64,000 nucleotides of DNA from Tigriopus japonicus (Eukaryota > Arthropoda > Copepoda > Harpacticoida > Harpacticidae), in NCBI GenBank assembly GCA_010645155.1, contig JAAGOF010000234.1, forward strand, positions 282,221 to 346,220, read 5' to 3'. A model generated the notes under the pieces. It made no database searches. It saw only the letters and a program-made list of their open reading frames with translations, and had not been told where the DNA came from. A program made the translations under genes and the position numbers. Numbering within the stretch: position 1 is the first letter of the stretch; each line of letters starts with the position of its first letter. Positions 9,589 through 21,449 of the stretch are shown one piece after another.

Positions 9589-12500
9589 CTACTCTGAACT
9601 TTGTGGTTCTTTAACGATGCTGGATGCGCTGGGACATGGAGTGAGAATCTTAAACTGATTCACCTCTGAAAATTGGACACCTCTTGACTTGGCAGATGCT
9701 TCAGGATCTTGCAGGGTATCAACATCGCCATCATCATTATCGAAACTGGCCTTTTTCAAAAGAGATTTCAAGTGAGGAGTTTGTTTCATATGATGAATAT
9801 CCTCTAATTCTCCAGTGGTGGGCATCGGTGTGACGTTTCCCGAACTTTGTTCGTTCTCAATCCCCAAGGAAGCCTCACTCATCCCTTGATACAACTCGTC
9901 GTCTGAACACGATGAGATCCGATGATCCTCCAACGATGTAGATTGCCCAGGTTTGGCACTTGAAGTTTTGGGACTATTGCTCGGAATAGACTGATTCTGA
10001 CGTCGGATTTCTTCCAATTCTTTTAATTTTTGTTTTTCTAATTCTTTCAGTTGCCTAATTTTTTCAAGTTCCTCGCTTCGTTGTGTTTCGTGCATTTCAA
10101 AGGAGGGCGAAGCGCTTGTGGAACGAAGATTTTGGGTCCCATCAGATCCTTTTTGACCACTGGCAACCATTTTTTCATATTGCTCTGCGGCTTTGGGTTT
10201 GGCACGTTTGACTTGACTGATTTTAACTTCGCGTTCTAGCTTTTGCAGTTCTTCTAAATGAGCCTTTTCTCTGGCGAGTTCATTTTCAATTTCTTGTTTC
10301 CTTAATTCCATGTCCATTATGGCATGCGCGTGCGCGGGTTTGTCAGGCTCTTCTTCGTCCTCCTCCTCTTCACCTTCCTCAATTGTGTTCTCTTTCATGC
10401 TTAATCGGGTCCTTTCAATGTTCATATCGTCCATTTTCACCTTGGCCTTGCGTTCTTCATCGACATGCTCGCGTTCCTTAAGAAGTTCCCTTTCGAGTTC
10501 CAACCTCGAGCGCTCCTCTTCTTCTTCTTGGCGTCTTTGGATGTCCTCCCATTCCTTTTGCTGTTTCAGCATTTGTTCCTGACTGGAACAAATGGATGGC
10601 GAGCCCAAGGTGCCCGTGTTGGAACCCGTGGTTTGATAAGCCTTCATCTCGACACAAAGAGGTTCATTCACCGGGATTCTTCGGTCGGGATCACTCGTTT
10701 GACGGATCACGGGCGATATCGGGGAAGGAGATAACCTGTTACTTTCCGAAGTTGAACGGGCTTTAATGACTAGTGGTCGTGGCACGGGCTTCTGTTTGTT
10801 TTCTGTGCATTTGGGATTGACTTGGCGTTCCATTTCTCGCATCATCATTTCTTGGGCTTCCTCCTCTTGCCTCTTTAACATTTCCCAATCTTGGATCTGT
10901 TCCTCAGCACTGGCTTGCTTGGGTGGAGGAGGTCTTGGAGGGTTTCTGGGCAGCGGTGGGGGTGCAGGTGGTGGTGGCAAAGGAAGCTCTTCCACAGGGT
11001 CAAAGGATGGCGATTTTTGCTCTCTTTTTTGTTGCTGGATTTGTCGTTCCATCTCGCGAAGATGCCTCTCCTCATCTTCTGACTCCTTTCGTTTGAGCTC
11101 TTCCCACTCAGCCAATTTTTTGTCCTCGTCCATGCTTAAAGAGCTTAGCCTTCGAATAGGAGGAGGTGGGTTCGTTACGGGCGGAGGAGACGTGGGTTCT
11201 TTATTGATAAGTGCGTGGATGCCTCTCTCTACGACATCACTCTCTTGACGTGTGAGTGTTTCGTTGTGGAGTTGTTTTTCTTCGACTCGAAACAGCATCT
11301 CTTGTTGTTCCTCCTCCAACCTTTGGAGCTCTTCCCACTCCAAACGTCTCTGCTCCTCTTGGGCCTTTTTCATCTTCCACCTCTCTTGTTGGGATGGGAA
11401 CCCCTTGGTTTTGGCCATCCTACTTATGGCTTTAGCCTCGCTGTGCAGGTCTCGTTTGGGTGGAACTGGGACGTTCTCCTTGCCTTCCGAATTACTAGAC
11501 ATACTCTTTTTGTTGTTGTGACTGCCTGTAGTGCTGCCTCGGTTCGATTTCTGCCCGATTGTTACGTAACTTGTTTTGGGGCTTGAAGCATCACTTGCCA
11601 CGCTTGCCGTACCGTCCTCGGTGTCGTCGTCAGTTTTCGACTTGCGTGCTTCCTTCCTGCGCTTATTCTCTAGTTTCTGCGCAATCCGAGCACGAACCTC
11701 TTCGGGAGTGAAATCCTCTTCAGATTTGCTTTGCATGGACTTTGCAATGTGGTGTTTCTTGTTCTCTATCACCTGGGCCAAATTGAGTTGATTCGTGGGG
11801 ATCGCGCGGAGTCTTTCGTATTCTTCAATCTGCCGAAGACGATCTTGTTCGATTTGCTCGAGACGGTCTTGTTCTTCGGCCTTTTGTCGTGCCAGGTCGG
11901 CTTGGACTTGATTTAAGCGATCATCGCCAGGCAAAGTGGGCTCTGGGCGATTGTTAACTCTTTCTTTGTCACCCAGATTTTGCACTTTGGCTTGATCTTT
12001 CGGATGAAGAATCTTTTTCTTCAAACTGGATTCTAAGATCTTGTCTTGGTTGCTTTCTCGTTCTTTTAGGAATTTTTCGTGGTTGACTTTGGCCGCAAAG
12101 TCCCTCTTGATGCGCTCTCTCTCGAATCTGGCAAATTCTTCGGCACGACGAGCAATGTCCTGAGCAATTTTCGTACTCCTTCTTCGTCGGCGACCTTTCT
12201 TGAAGTAGGAAGAATGCCCACTTCGTTCGGTTGGCGAGGATCTTCCCGATGATAAATCCACCACACTACTCGAAGGTGAGAGGTTCACCGAAAGTAAACT
12301 TAACGATTGAGACCCACCTAACGAGGAATTGGGATCGAGCGACGGGAGATACTCTTGCGATCTCGACAGCCATGGGTCGTGATGATGTTGTGATGGGCAC
12401 GAAGTGAATGAGTGATTCGTTTCGGAGGTTTCATCGTCCAATTTTTGCGTGCCGATTGGACGAATCACTGCGTTTTTTACCTCGTAGGCAGGCTGGGACG

Positions 12501-15500
12501 CAGGGTCGTCGTTCCATTTTCCAGGGCATGAGGGAAAAAATTCATGCCCTTGTCCCCGAACTTTCTTTTCACTCTGAGGATCGAACGGAGCTCTTCTTTC
12601 ATTTTGAGGAGTGGACACCGTTTCCACCCTCACAGCCGGTACCTCTTTAAACTCGAATGGCGTGAGTTTGGGGCCGAGACTGTCGTTGTGCATAAAAATG
12701 TCTGCACTCTTTCGGCCCGTGTCTCTTTGTTCCCAAGCACCCACGCCACTGCTCAAAGTCTTGTGTTCCACTTCCTCAAATTCCTGAGCGAGATCGCCAC
12801 TAGACTGTGCTTTGTGAATTACCTTGAAGGCCGATCTGGATTTGGTATTGGGCTTCTTATCCGAGTTGCCGGGTGGATGGTCGATCCAGGCGTTTGGGTT
12901 GATGGTCCTCGTCTTTTTGGATCGTTGTGCGGTTTGGCTCATCGTGTCTATGTCGTCGCTTTGATCCAACCAAAAGTCTTTCTTTTGCTTGACGATTCCA
13001 AGGTCAACTTTGTTCCACATTCCGGACACCGAGAACGCTTTCTCTTTGACATTGGTCTCGAAAGTCTCAAAGACCTTCATCGGATTGAATGCGCTAGATT
13101 TTAAGCCACCTTGGCTTCCCTTTTGGCTGGTTCTCATTTGTTTCTTTTGAGTCAATTGCTCTTTTTCCTCAGCTTTTTGCCTGGCCTCCAATTCTTCCTG
13201 TTCCCGTTGTTCCTCCAAAAGGGCCCTTATCTGAGCTTGTTCTTCTTCCCATCGACGACGTTGCCGAGCCTCCATTTCTCTCCGTTTCATTTCCATTTCC
13301 ATGTGGTGTCTCTGTTGATCTTCAAATTTCTTTTGTGCCTCAAATGCTCGTTGTTGTTCTTCGAGTTGAATCTTCTGTTCCTCTTCGAATTTTCTACGTT
13401 GTTCTTGCTGAATTCGTCGTTGTTCTTCCTGAATGTTATTCTGTTGCTCCTCAAACACTTTTCGTTGATATTCCTCAAGGATCTTCTTTTCCTCCATGAT
13501 TTTTCTCTTGAGTTCCTCTTCTCTTTTCAAAGTCCTTCTGAGCTCTTCTTGGTGGATTCGCTCCTGAATTTCAATTTGAGCCAGGCGCTCTTGTTCCAAT
13601 TTTGCGACTTGCTCAAGTCTCTCCAATTCTTGATGGATCACGAACTCCCTTTCTTGGACTTTGTCCCTCTTCTCGTGTTCAATCTCGTAAACTTGATAGC
13701 TCTCTGAGGTTGTGTCTCCTTCAGTCAGTGAATCGTCATCTGGGTTTTGAATATGGCTGAGAAGGTCAACAGGATTAGATTCCTGACCGCTCAATTCACT
13801 GGAACACTCCTCTTGGAACTTTACGTCACCAGAGATGTTTGCGTGATCTTGGTCCTCTGTCACTCGGGCTGGAACTGCTCTGAATGTTCCATCGTAACTG
13901 TTCTCATTGAAGTCATGAATAACTCCTTGGACGAGTTGTTCGAAGCTCTTTTCAATGTGGTCAATGTTGTCGTGAAATTGGGACGTAACTTCATGAAGCT
14001 GGAACGAAACAAAAAGATACCAGTGTTTAAAAGAACTGCCTCGATGAAGGTAATCCCTGTTTTGTTTGATATTTGCACACGTTTTACCTGCTGAAGGTAT
14101 TGCTCCTCCTTCAGTCTCTCTTCCTCTAATGCGGCACAATATCTCTCGTAAATCTGTGGATTCAAGACCTGAAAAGTGGACGATTAAACTTCTAAAAATT
14201 CTCCCCGATATGACCTCAAAAATGGAAAGGAACGGGGCGGCAAAAGCAATATCTCGAGGACACGGCCCCTCTTCACAAGTTTTAAGAACGCATCTGATCC
14301 ACTGCCCAACCGACGTATTCTCTCATCGAGCTATGTATGTACATGTTAAACCACAGTATAGTACTCTGGCCAAGTACATTTCTTCAGGTGTAGTATCTAT
14401 TTACTGAGCTCAAGAGAAGAAAGCCGCTCTTGTTTTGCCTGTCAATGAGCATAACAGTGTGTTCAGCCAGAAGCAATATGAGCCATTGAATGTTGCAAAC
14501 AACAGTATCACACGGCCCAATCCAAAGCGAAGAGAGAAAGCATAACCCAAATCGAAAACATATCATTCGTTCCAGCCGTGATCATGCCGTCGGCAAACGT
14601 GTCCCAAAAAAGAGGAACGTTATCAAATTCCGATGTCGGGAACATGGCATGTTGAGAAAAAAGAAACACTGATGCTCGCAAATTTGTTCACCTGTTCTGA
14701 ACTGACCTGTTGCTGTTGGTGAAGAATTCGCGAATCTGTGTCCAAAGCTGCCGGACTACACGATTTTCGTACCCGGATGATCATTCGTCGTTTCAAGCTT
14801 CTGGGTGACATTGGAGGTCTCCCTGGCGAGACATATTCTCTTTGTCTGGCTATGGGTGGACTGGAATCTTTGTTGGAATCGAAGGAATCCTGTTTTTCTA
14901 GATTCTCCTCTCCATCAAAGGACTCTGGTTCTTGGCTTTGGGAGCTATTGTCCAATTTGGTGCAAGTTCCGTCGGGATTGAACTTGATCTTGGTCACATT
15001 GGAACGGGAACCTTGGGATTTTTCTGGGCTTCGAACTGGATCCCATTTAACTCCACTATTGATCTTCACCGGTTCCCGATTGATATTCCACGACGTGGGA
15101 GAAGATACTGGATTCGATTTTTGCAAATGCTCTATCCACTTTTGGTCCCAACTTTTGTCCCGTTTTCGAACACTGAAGGGACAATCCCGTCTGGAGCGAT
15201 GTCGGTTGGAATTTCTGTCACTTTCACCTTCATGACAAGTTGAAGATTCGAAATTGTTATGGTTGGCACTTTGGGTGTGGTCCTGGTTTGTTAAGGCCTC
15301 TTGGGGAACTGGGACATTTTCCTCAGGTCCTGGGGTGACTTGGTATTCCATCCTGGAGGAACTTCTTGAGTTTGATACCGAGGATGGAGAACTCTGACTG
15401 GATCTTGGGAGACGCACATTGATCACTTCATCCTAAAACAATGAATTAAATTGATGGCTGAATTAGTCGAGAATGAGCTTTCCGTGGATATTTATCCTCG

Positions 15501-18500
15501 CGGTCCTGTTTCAGTCTCATGCTGAGCTCATTTAGGCACGTTTCGGCAGCAATTCTTAAAACAAAACTGACAACTAACTCCCCTCACATGGTGACTTCAC
15601 AAAAAAGGCAGCAGTCTCTTCAAATATTTGGAAAAAATGGCATGCGTTCCCCAATTTCTCCCATCCGCTTTACTCACGTCACACGAATACCGTCAACAAG
15701 GGCTTTGTTTCCATTCAGTATTCAAGTCTGAACTTTGTCTCAAAATCTATCCCGCACTAAGTTTAAGACCTCGTTGTGGATGTTCCATTTCAGTACATCA
15801 GCGTCGGTCTAGTGAAAGTTTGAACAACATACTCCTCGTCAACAACCTCTTTGTTCATTGGTTGGTTCTTACTTTTGCGTATCACTTCTGGTGATGGACC
15901 ACATGGACCAACCCATCCCAGCATGACCCACTCACTCCCTTCTCGGAGTAGAGACAGTATGAGAATGTGTAAGGCGGTCCTGGAACCGCTGACGAATTTG
16001 TGTGGGATGAAGGTGCTGCTGGCGTTGTTTTTGAAACTGTTCCATCATGAAGAAACTGAAGGAACAGGTACTGCTGCTGTTCCCTTAAGTTGCGTGTTCC
16101 AAGCTTGGAGAAAAAGAACAGCTGCTCCACTTGGAGAGCTTTCTCTTTCATGTGCCAAGAGTCCACAAACGACTCTTCTTTTCTACGACAACACTTTTAC
16201 CAATGGATTAATTCGTTTTTTATCAGTGTTTGGAACTAATTTTCCACGCTTTTTGGCAGCAAGTTGAAATGGGATAAGACTAGACGATAAGGAAGGAAAT
16301 GGCATACTGGCAAACTCAAAAATTAACAGTCATTTGATATTGGTTTTCAAATATTTGATGCCTTTGTACATTGTAAACATTTAACAATGGCACGAAAGAT
16401 CCCGATAGAAAAATAAACCTTGCTAGGTGAATGAAACATGACAAACTGAAATTATTACTACTTATATTCATATGCTACTCATATAAGAAATAAGTCGCAT
16501 GTGAACTTACAGCTTTTTCTTTAATCGCTTTCCTCGAGAAAATAACGAAGACGGTATATCAAGATGTTAGCATATTCGCATGACAGAGTTTGAGTTAATC
16601 GTCCGTTTTGAGACAAACCTCACTCATCAGGCGAAAGCAAGAAGTCTTGTTACTGATCATTAGGGCCTATATCCGAGTTTGAAAAGTTTATCATTTTTTC
16701 AAAGTTTTTTTTTGACAAAACTTGTCAGAATTGCCAGACTTTTTTGCAATTTTTAAGATTTCGGCGGAATGGAAAATATTAGTTTTATCATTTGCCCATT
16801 TGAATCTAACGAACGGGTGATTATTAAGAAATGGAACAGGAAACTACGTCCGTAACTCGAAAATGGTTGATCTCACAAAAAAGTATGAATCTCAAAAAGA
16901 TGTGGCAAATAGCAGTTCTTAAAATACATATGGTTTTATTGCCTTCATGTCACCTTATTTTCAATTTTAGCCATTTTTCGGAAGGGAGAGAAATATCAGT
17001 CACGAACGCTCTGTTTTAAAAAATGACCTTTCACGGGAAAAATCGTCGTTACTTAAATATGGAAGTGAGGCTCATATATAGTTTCAATCACGTTTTAATT
17101 AGGTGTCCGTTTCTTTTGAAACCCCCGGTAATACACGTAGTTGCTCATTGTGTGAACCTCCGACCACAATATGAAGCAGTCCTTTTTCAGATCAAATTGA
17201 TCATCAGGGCCACCAAATTTTTAAAAACAATGTAGTATTTTTTGTAACTTGGAATAGGTGATAGATAGGGCCCGGAAAAATATCATTTTTTGTGGAACAG
17301 AAATCCCGGACGTTTCACGGCGTAGTGTCAGCTGATTCTACTTCTTGAAATATCTGGAATTTTTGCTCTCTTGCAAAAAAATATTTTTCCGGCCCTTCAC
17401 TGAGCCAGTGATAAACTAATTACATATTTTTACTATTGTGATAAATCCTCCGCCCATCTTTTCTTATTCTGTTATTTCCATCCTTTTTCCTGATCATTCT
17501 GATGGGAACAAACAATTTCTTAAGATATTTTTTTTTTCAAATTTCCCAATTGTGGAATTTTGGACAAATATCGCATATTTTTGTAATCACATTGTGAATT
17601 AAATTTAACATTTATCTGGTGGCCCCGAAGAAAAACTAAATGATTTTGTTACAACTATGATATATAATACCGACTTGTTTCCAAACTTTGATTTTGACTA
17701 ATAACCCAACCTTTTTCCAGGAAATTTTCAACAAAACAAGCAATTTATCCACTTGTTTAAAAGTTTCTCTCATTTTTGTTTTTTTTGGCATTCTGTTTTC
17801 GTTGGGAATGCGTAGGAGTTGATCCTCTAACTACTTTTAAGGCAAAATTAGGCAAATGTTTAGATTGTATTCTTGATCAACCTACTATTCAAGGGTCGTC
17901 TAGATCTGCCAACACTAACTCGTTGGTAGGTAAACTTTCTTTACAAGGAATCCCATTCCTAAACGTCACGGAATTATGTGCCTATGATGGGGAATTTTTT
18001 TAACCCAAAAAGCCACCGAGGGCTTCTTTATTTTGACACAGGGGTCGGTAAGCTGTGGGACGGGGATGATTTTTGATGCGCCCAGGAGCAATGGAATAAG
18101 TTCAAAAAAGTGGGTCAGGTGGGCAATTCATGGATCATGAACAACAGGCCCAAAGTTTTGTGAGCGTTTATTTGTGGGCCCTTGAACCAACATCATCTGT
18201 TGGGTGGCCCCCAAAGTAAAATGAGGAGGAAAATCGTTCTTATATGCTCAGAAATTGCTAGTTTTGTAGAAAAATACTGCTTTAAGCAACAAAATGTTTA
18301 CTTCCTCAAAATGAAAGTCAGTCATCTTGTTATACTTTCCTGCCAATTTTATTGAATTGATTGTGTTCTGAACAAATTTCGACCGTTTCAGAATACAGAA
18401 GATAAAATTTCAAATTTGCAACCAAGTACAACAGAGATCATGTAAAAGAGCGTTAATGTATTTTCTCCCGAAAACTCGGTAGAGATGGGCATATTAAAAA

Positions 18501-19519
18501 CGCCAAACTTTAAAAAGAGATGTCATCCTCACAATCTTGACCGTTATTTTACCGCTGTACCCAACTTTTGGACTTGATGACGTCCAGGAACACCTCCGAA
18601 ATGCTATTGTGGTGCTATTTACTTCTTTATTTATGTTAAATTTATGTGGTTATAGCAGCTGATTCATAGGTCGCCTGTCTACTCAACCATAATTGTAGGA
18701 CAGTTTTCACTCAAAGATTGTGGATGTGGAACAAAGATGATCCTATTATTGGCCGCTTTGACCTGCACTCAAAATTCGAGGTTATTTTTTTTGCTATTCG
18801 GAATCTGTAGAACTTTGTTTCAACAACTCAATTAAAGCAAGAAAAAAATAGTATTTAAATCCAAGTTTTGATCCATTTGCTTGAAAGTCACCGAATTTCT
18901 GCCCATTTCCCACAAAATCACTTCTTAATTAGTGAGGTTTCATTTGTATCTTGGCACTGATTTCAGACCTAGAGATTGATATGTAGAAATGAACGAGCAA
19001 GCTCGTCGTAATCGTTCTCTAAAACATCATTTTCTCGAACGGTGATCCAAACATCTTTTTCATGGCAGAGTATGTTCAGCATCTGAAAGTGACATTTTTC
19101 ATCATCAAAGTCTCTGGTATCTTGGCGTAATAGAAGTGTTTCACCTTTCTTACCACATTTTGATTGATCAACCGTTGGCTTGGTCCAGTTGTGCTGGTCC
19201 AACTGAGTTTTCTCGAAGTCGGGGAACAACCTCTCTGATTACTCGTGGTTTCCTCCACCTCTGTCTTCCAACTCAATTTCCGTGTAGGCGGAGGTGAAGG
19301 AGACACGACCGACGATTTTCTAATGATTTTCTGGATCTTTTCAATTTCATCCTCCCCCGATTCGTTGGACGAAAGGTTGTTCCCATCTTGAGAGAGCCTT
19401 TTGGTGTTCAGGTTGAGAGTGGCGGCCGCGTTGAGGTTCTCGTGATAACTTCCAGAACTCATTTCCGACGAAGAATCCTCGTCGGAACTTAAAACACTTT
19501 TTGATGACACGTGTTCCAT
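9589..19519 (-). CDS. Very large coiled-coil, proline-rich protein, about 1860 aa, family not recognised
   Basis: Four exons join in phase 0 on the minus strand: 19519-19154 (first Met by choice, MEHVSSKSVLSSDEDSS), 15432-14707, 14168-14088 and 13998-9589 (stop TAG). The last exon alone codes 1469 residues. Residues 1-390 are Ser/Pro/Arg-rich with two RKLSW motifs. The small third exon begins NPQIYERYCAALEEE. Residues about 490-690 are a Glu/Gln/Arg coiled coil. A second helical stretch has four degenerate WEEL(K/Q)R repeats near residues 1275, 1349, 1425 and 1540, separated by proline-rich linkers (PPPPAPPPLPRNPPRPPPP). The C-terminus has a Lys-rich SLLKKASF and RGVQFSEV, which fits a PP1-docking RVxF pattern. 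No signal peptide or membrane segment is seen, so a cytoskeletal scaffold is my inference. The 3.7 kb intron 15433-19153 holds transposon debris. The most uncertain part is the first exon: its acceptor or start site is not obvious and it could extend upstream. Confidence 0.7.
17206..17770 (-). mobile_element. Truncated hAT-like MITE, relative of 47084-47716
   Basis: The end CAGGGCCACCAAATTTT at 17206 matches the right terminus of the 47 kb element. The stretch 17455-17770, read on the minus strand, follows the 47 kb element closely (for example TCAAAATCAAAGTT, then TCGGGGCCA). The other terminus is missing; the copy runs into a LINE fragment. A smaller MITE (17267-17396) is inserted in it. 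Confidence 0.5.
17267..17396. mobile_element. 130-bp foldback MITE
   Basis: The left end AGGGCCCGGAAAAATAT and the right end ATATTTTTCCGGCCCT are inverted repeats. The interior phrase GTAGTGTCAGCTGA also occurs near 41957, next to a similar AGGGCCC start at 41905, so the family has another, incomplete copy there. It lies in the big intron of the coiled-coil gene. Confidence 0.55.
17818..17972 (+). mobile_element. LINE 3'-end fragment, copy 1
   Basis: Reads as the C-terminal tail of a non-LTR retrotransposon polyprotein: TTFKAKLGKCLDCILDQPTI followed by RSANTNSLV. Two other fragments (26888-26985 and 44811-45003) carry the same tail. It is 5'-truncated, as usual for LINE insertions. The clade (CR1 or Jockey-like) is a guess from the tail style. 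Confidence 0.5.
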
Positions 19520-19893
19520 GTTGGTTTTGAGTTGTAAGAGGTTGCACTTAAGCTCTCGATTTGCAAATGAGATAAACAGCTTTGAAATGGACACGCAGGA
19601 CATCCGTTGTGTAATTGTACCCGTCCCATGCCCAACACCGATCATCATCATCTCAAAAATACATATTGTTTTGAATTACTTCTAGAATTTTTTTTTTGTG
19701 CATGAGAACTGTCTTTTAGACATGGAGGCACTGTAGCAGAGTGTAATTTGAATGACCGTAGGCGAAATAGGTGAGCTGACCTTGCAGAAAGCTCCAACTA
19801 GAACAAAAGAAAAGCGACCGCTATCGTTTCAACTTGCATTCAACCTTGAAAGCTCAACAGAAATTGTGCCTGGGATCCCAAAGTGTGTAAACA

Positions 19894-19899
19894 TTTATT
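19894..19899 (-). terminator. Poly(A) signal of the G protein beta gene
   Basis: AATAAA on the minus strand, about 83 bp past the stop codon at 19982. It is well placed for the gene's 3' end. Confidence 0.6.
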
Positions 19900-19981
19900 C
19901 ATAGATCTCTCTAGGGTGAAGAATATTGATGCCAATTGCCCATGGTATTTTTTTCTTGTTTCATGTTAAATCATTCAGTTT

Positions 19982-21449
19982 TTAAAGGCCCCAGACTCGA
20001 ACCGAGGAATCCCACGAGGACGACATCAATCCAATACCAGATGGAGCCAAGGCGATCTGAGTGATTCGATTCTCATGCCCGCATAAATTGCCAATGTGGG
20101 TCTTTCCCACCAAATCCCACATGTGGATCGAGGCATCATCGCTGGAACAGAAAAGCAATCGTCCACTGACCGATAAAGCGCACGAAGTAAAGCTAGAATT
20201 CGGCGTAGGAGGCTTGTAAATGGCCAATTCTTGATCTGCCCGCAAATCCCAAAGTCTGGAGGTTTTGTCCTCGGAGCAAGTAACAAAGTGATTTCCATCT
20301 GGATGGAAAAAAGCCGAGTTCACATCCGCCTCATGTCCCCAAAACACTTGTTGGCATCGATCAGCCCTCAAGTCCCACAATCGAATGGTTCGGTCCACAG
20401 AGCCCGTCACAAATACTTGGTTGTCTTGTGGTTTTAAACTCAAAGCGGCCACGTCACCGTTATGACCATCCAGGCTTTTGATTTTGCTGCCAGTTTCAAT
20501 GTCCCATTCCATGATTTTCATATCTCCCGACCCTGCCGAGTAAAAGAAACACGTGGGAAGCCATAAAAGTGACGGAGTGGTTTTTTGGAATCAATTACCC
20601 GTTACGATCTTGCTGTCATCAAGGAATCGACAAGAGGAGAGAAAACCTTCGTAGCCAAGGAACTCTCGGACCATTTTAGCCACCCCACTGCTATCTCGAT
20701 TGTTAATATCATAAACTGTAAGCATGTTGTCCATCCCACCACATCCAACCAAGTTTCCAGAGGGTGCGAACACGGCTGTCATGACCCAAGCCGATCTCAA
20801 TGGAATGATCTTGATTAAAGCAAAAAAATAATGATGAACCTAGCTCTAAAATTTGGTGTTTCCTTATTAGGCCTTGGGAAAAATACTTCCTTTTGGCGTT
20901 ATTTTATTTCGCCAAACGCGAGGATGGTTTTGCGGTCTGCATTTTACTTCTCTACGTACGTACATTCTACATCTAAACGTGTGGAACAACTCATACCTTA
21001 CAATGTAATTTAAAAAAGTGTTTTTGCATTTTCATTTGATTTCCGAGTTAACAATTCTATGGATTTACCAATTGCCTCTTACCATTGTTTTGTTTCCTGT
21101 CCAGCAATCCCAGATAATGAGTTTCCCATCCAGTGACCCGGTAACAGCATGCCGACTGTCACCAGCAAAGTGACAACATGTTACTTTATTAATATGACCT
21201 ATGGACCGAGTAAAATGTCTTTGTTAACTATCTCTTAACCAAGGAAAAAAGGACTATTAAAAAGTGAAAAGGGGGATGATGGATCTTACCTTTGAGTTGT
21301 TTCCTCGTAGTGGCTTTACTTTTCGGAATCGAGGAAATGGGACCAAAATCTTGGGTGTCGCACACTTTTTTCTGCTCCTCGCGGCACTTTTCCACCAAGG
21401 AGGCCAATTCCTTGCGCATGGCTTCGGTCTCTTCATCGGGTTTGGGCAT
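19982..21449 (-). CDS. Gbeta76C: Visual-type heterotrimeric G protein beta subunit (Gbeta76C-like)
   Basis: Four exons join in frame (21449-21290, 21198-21083, 20809-20599, 20532-19982) to a complete 345-aa protein. This is the length of fly Gbeta76C, the eye-specific subunit that works with Gq in phototransduction. The N-terminal helix MPKPDEETEAMRKELASLVE is the coiled coil that binds Ggamma. Seven WD40 blades follow; visible blade ends include IIWD, IMEWD, IRLWD, SRLWD, HMWD and RVWG. Exon 3 contains GCGGMDN, NNRDSSGVAKMV and GYEGFLSSCRFLDD, which match the arthropod visual Gbeta type as I remember it and differ from the general Gbeta1 type. All splice sites are GT/AG, phases agree throughout, and no stops interrupt it. 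Expression in photoreceptors is inferred from orthology. A paralogue of the general Gbeta class is the main alternative. Confidence 0.88.

Noticed and set aside
10766..11248. 160-codon plus-strand frame, and others at 10310-13707
   Set aside because: Antisense shadows of the repetitive Glu/Gln/Arg coding of the large minus-strand protein; they read as Ser/Leu/Phe-rich low complexity.
15945..16043. Candidate minus-strand exon reading MMEQFQKQRQQHLHPTQ
   Set aside because: Good acceptor-like tract and donor GA|GTGAGT, but its end phase does not fit the next exon at 15432, so it was left out of the model.
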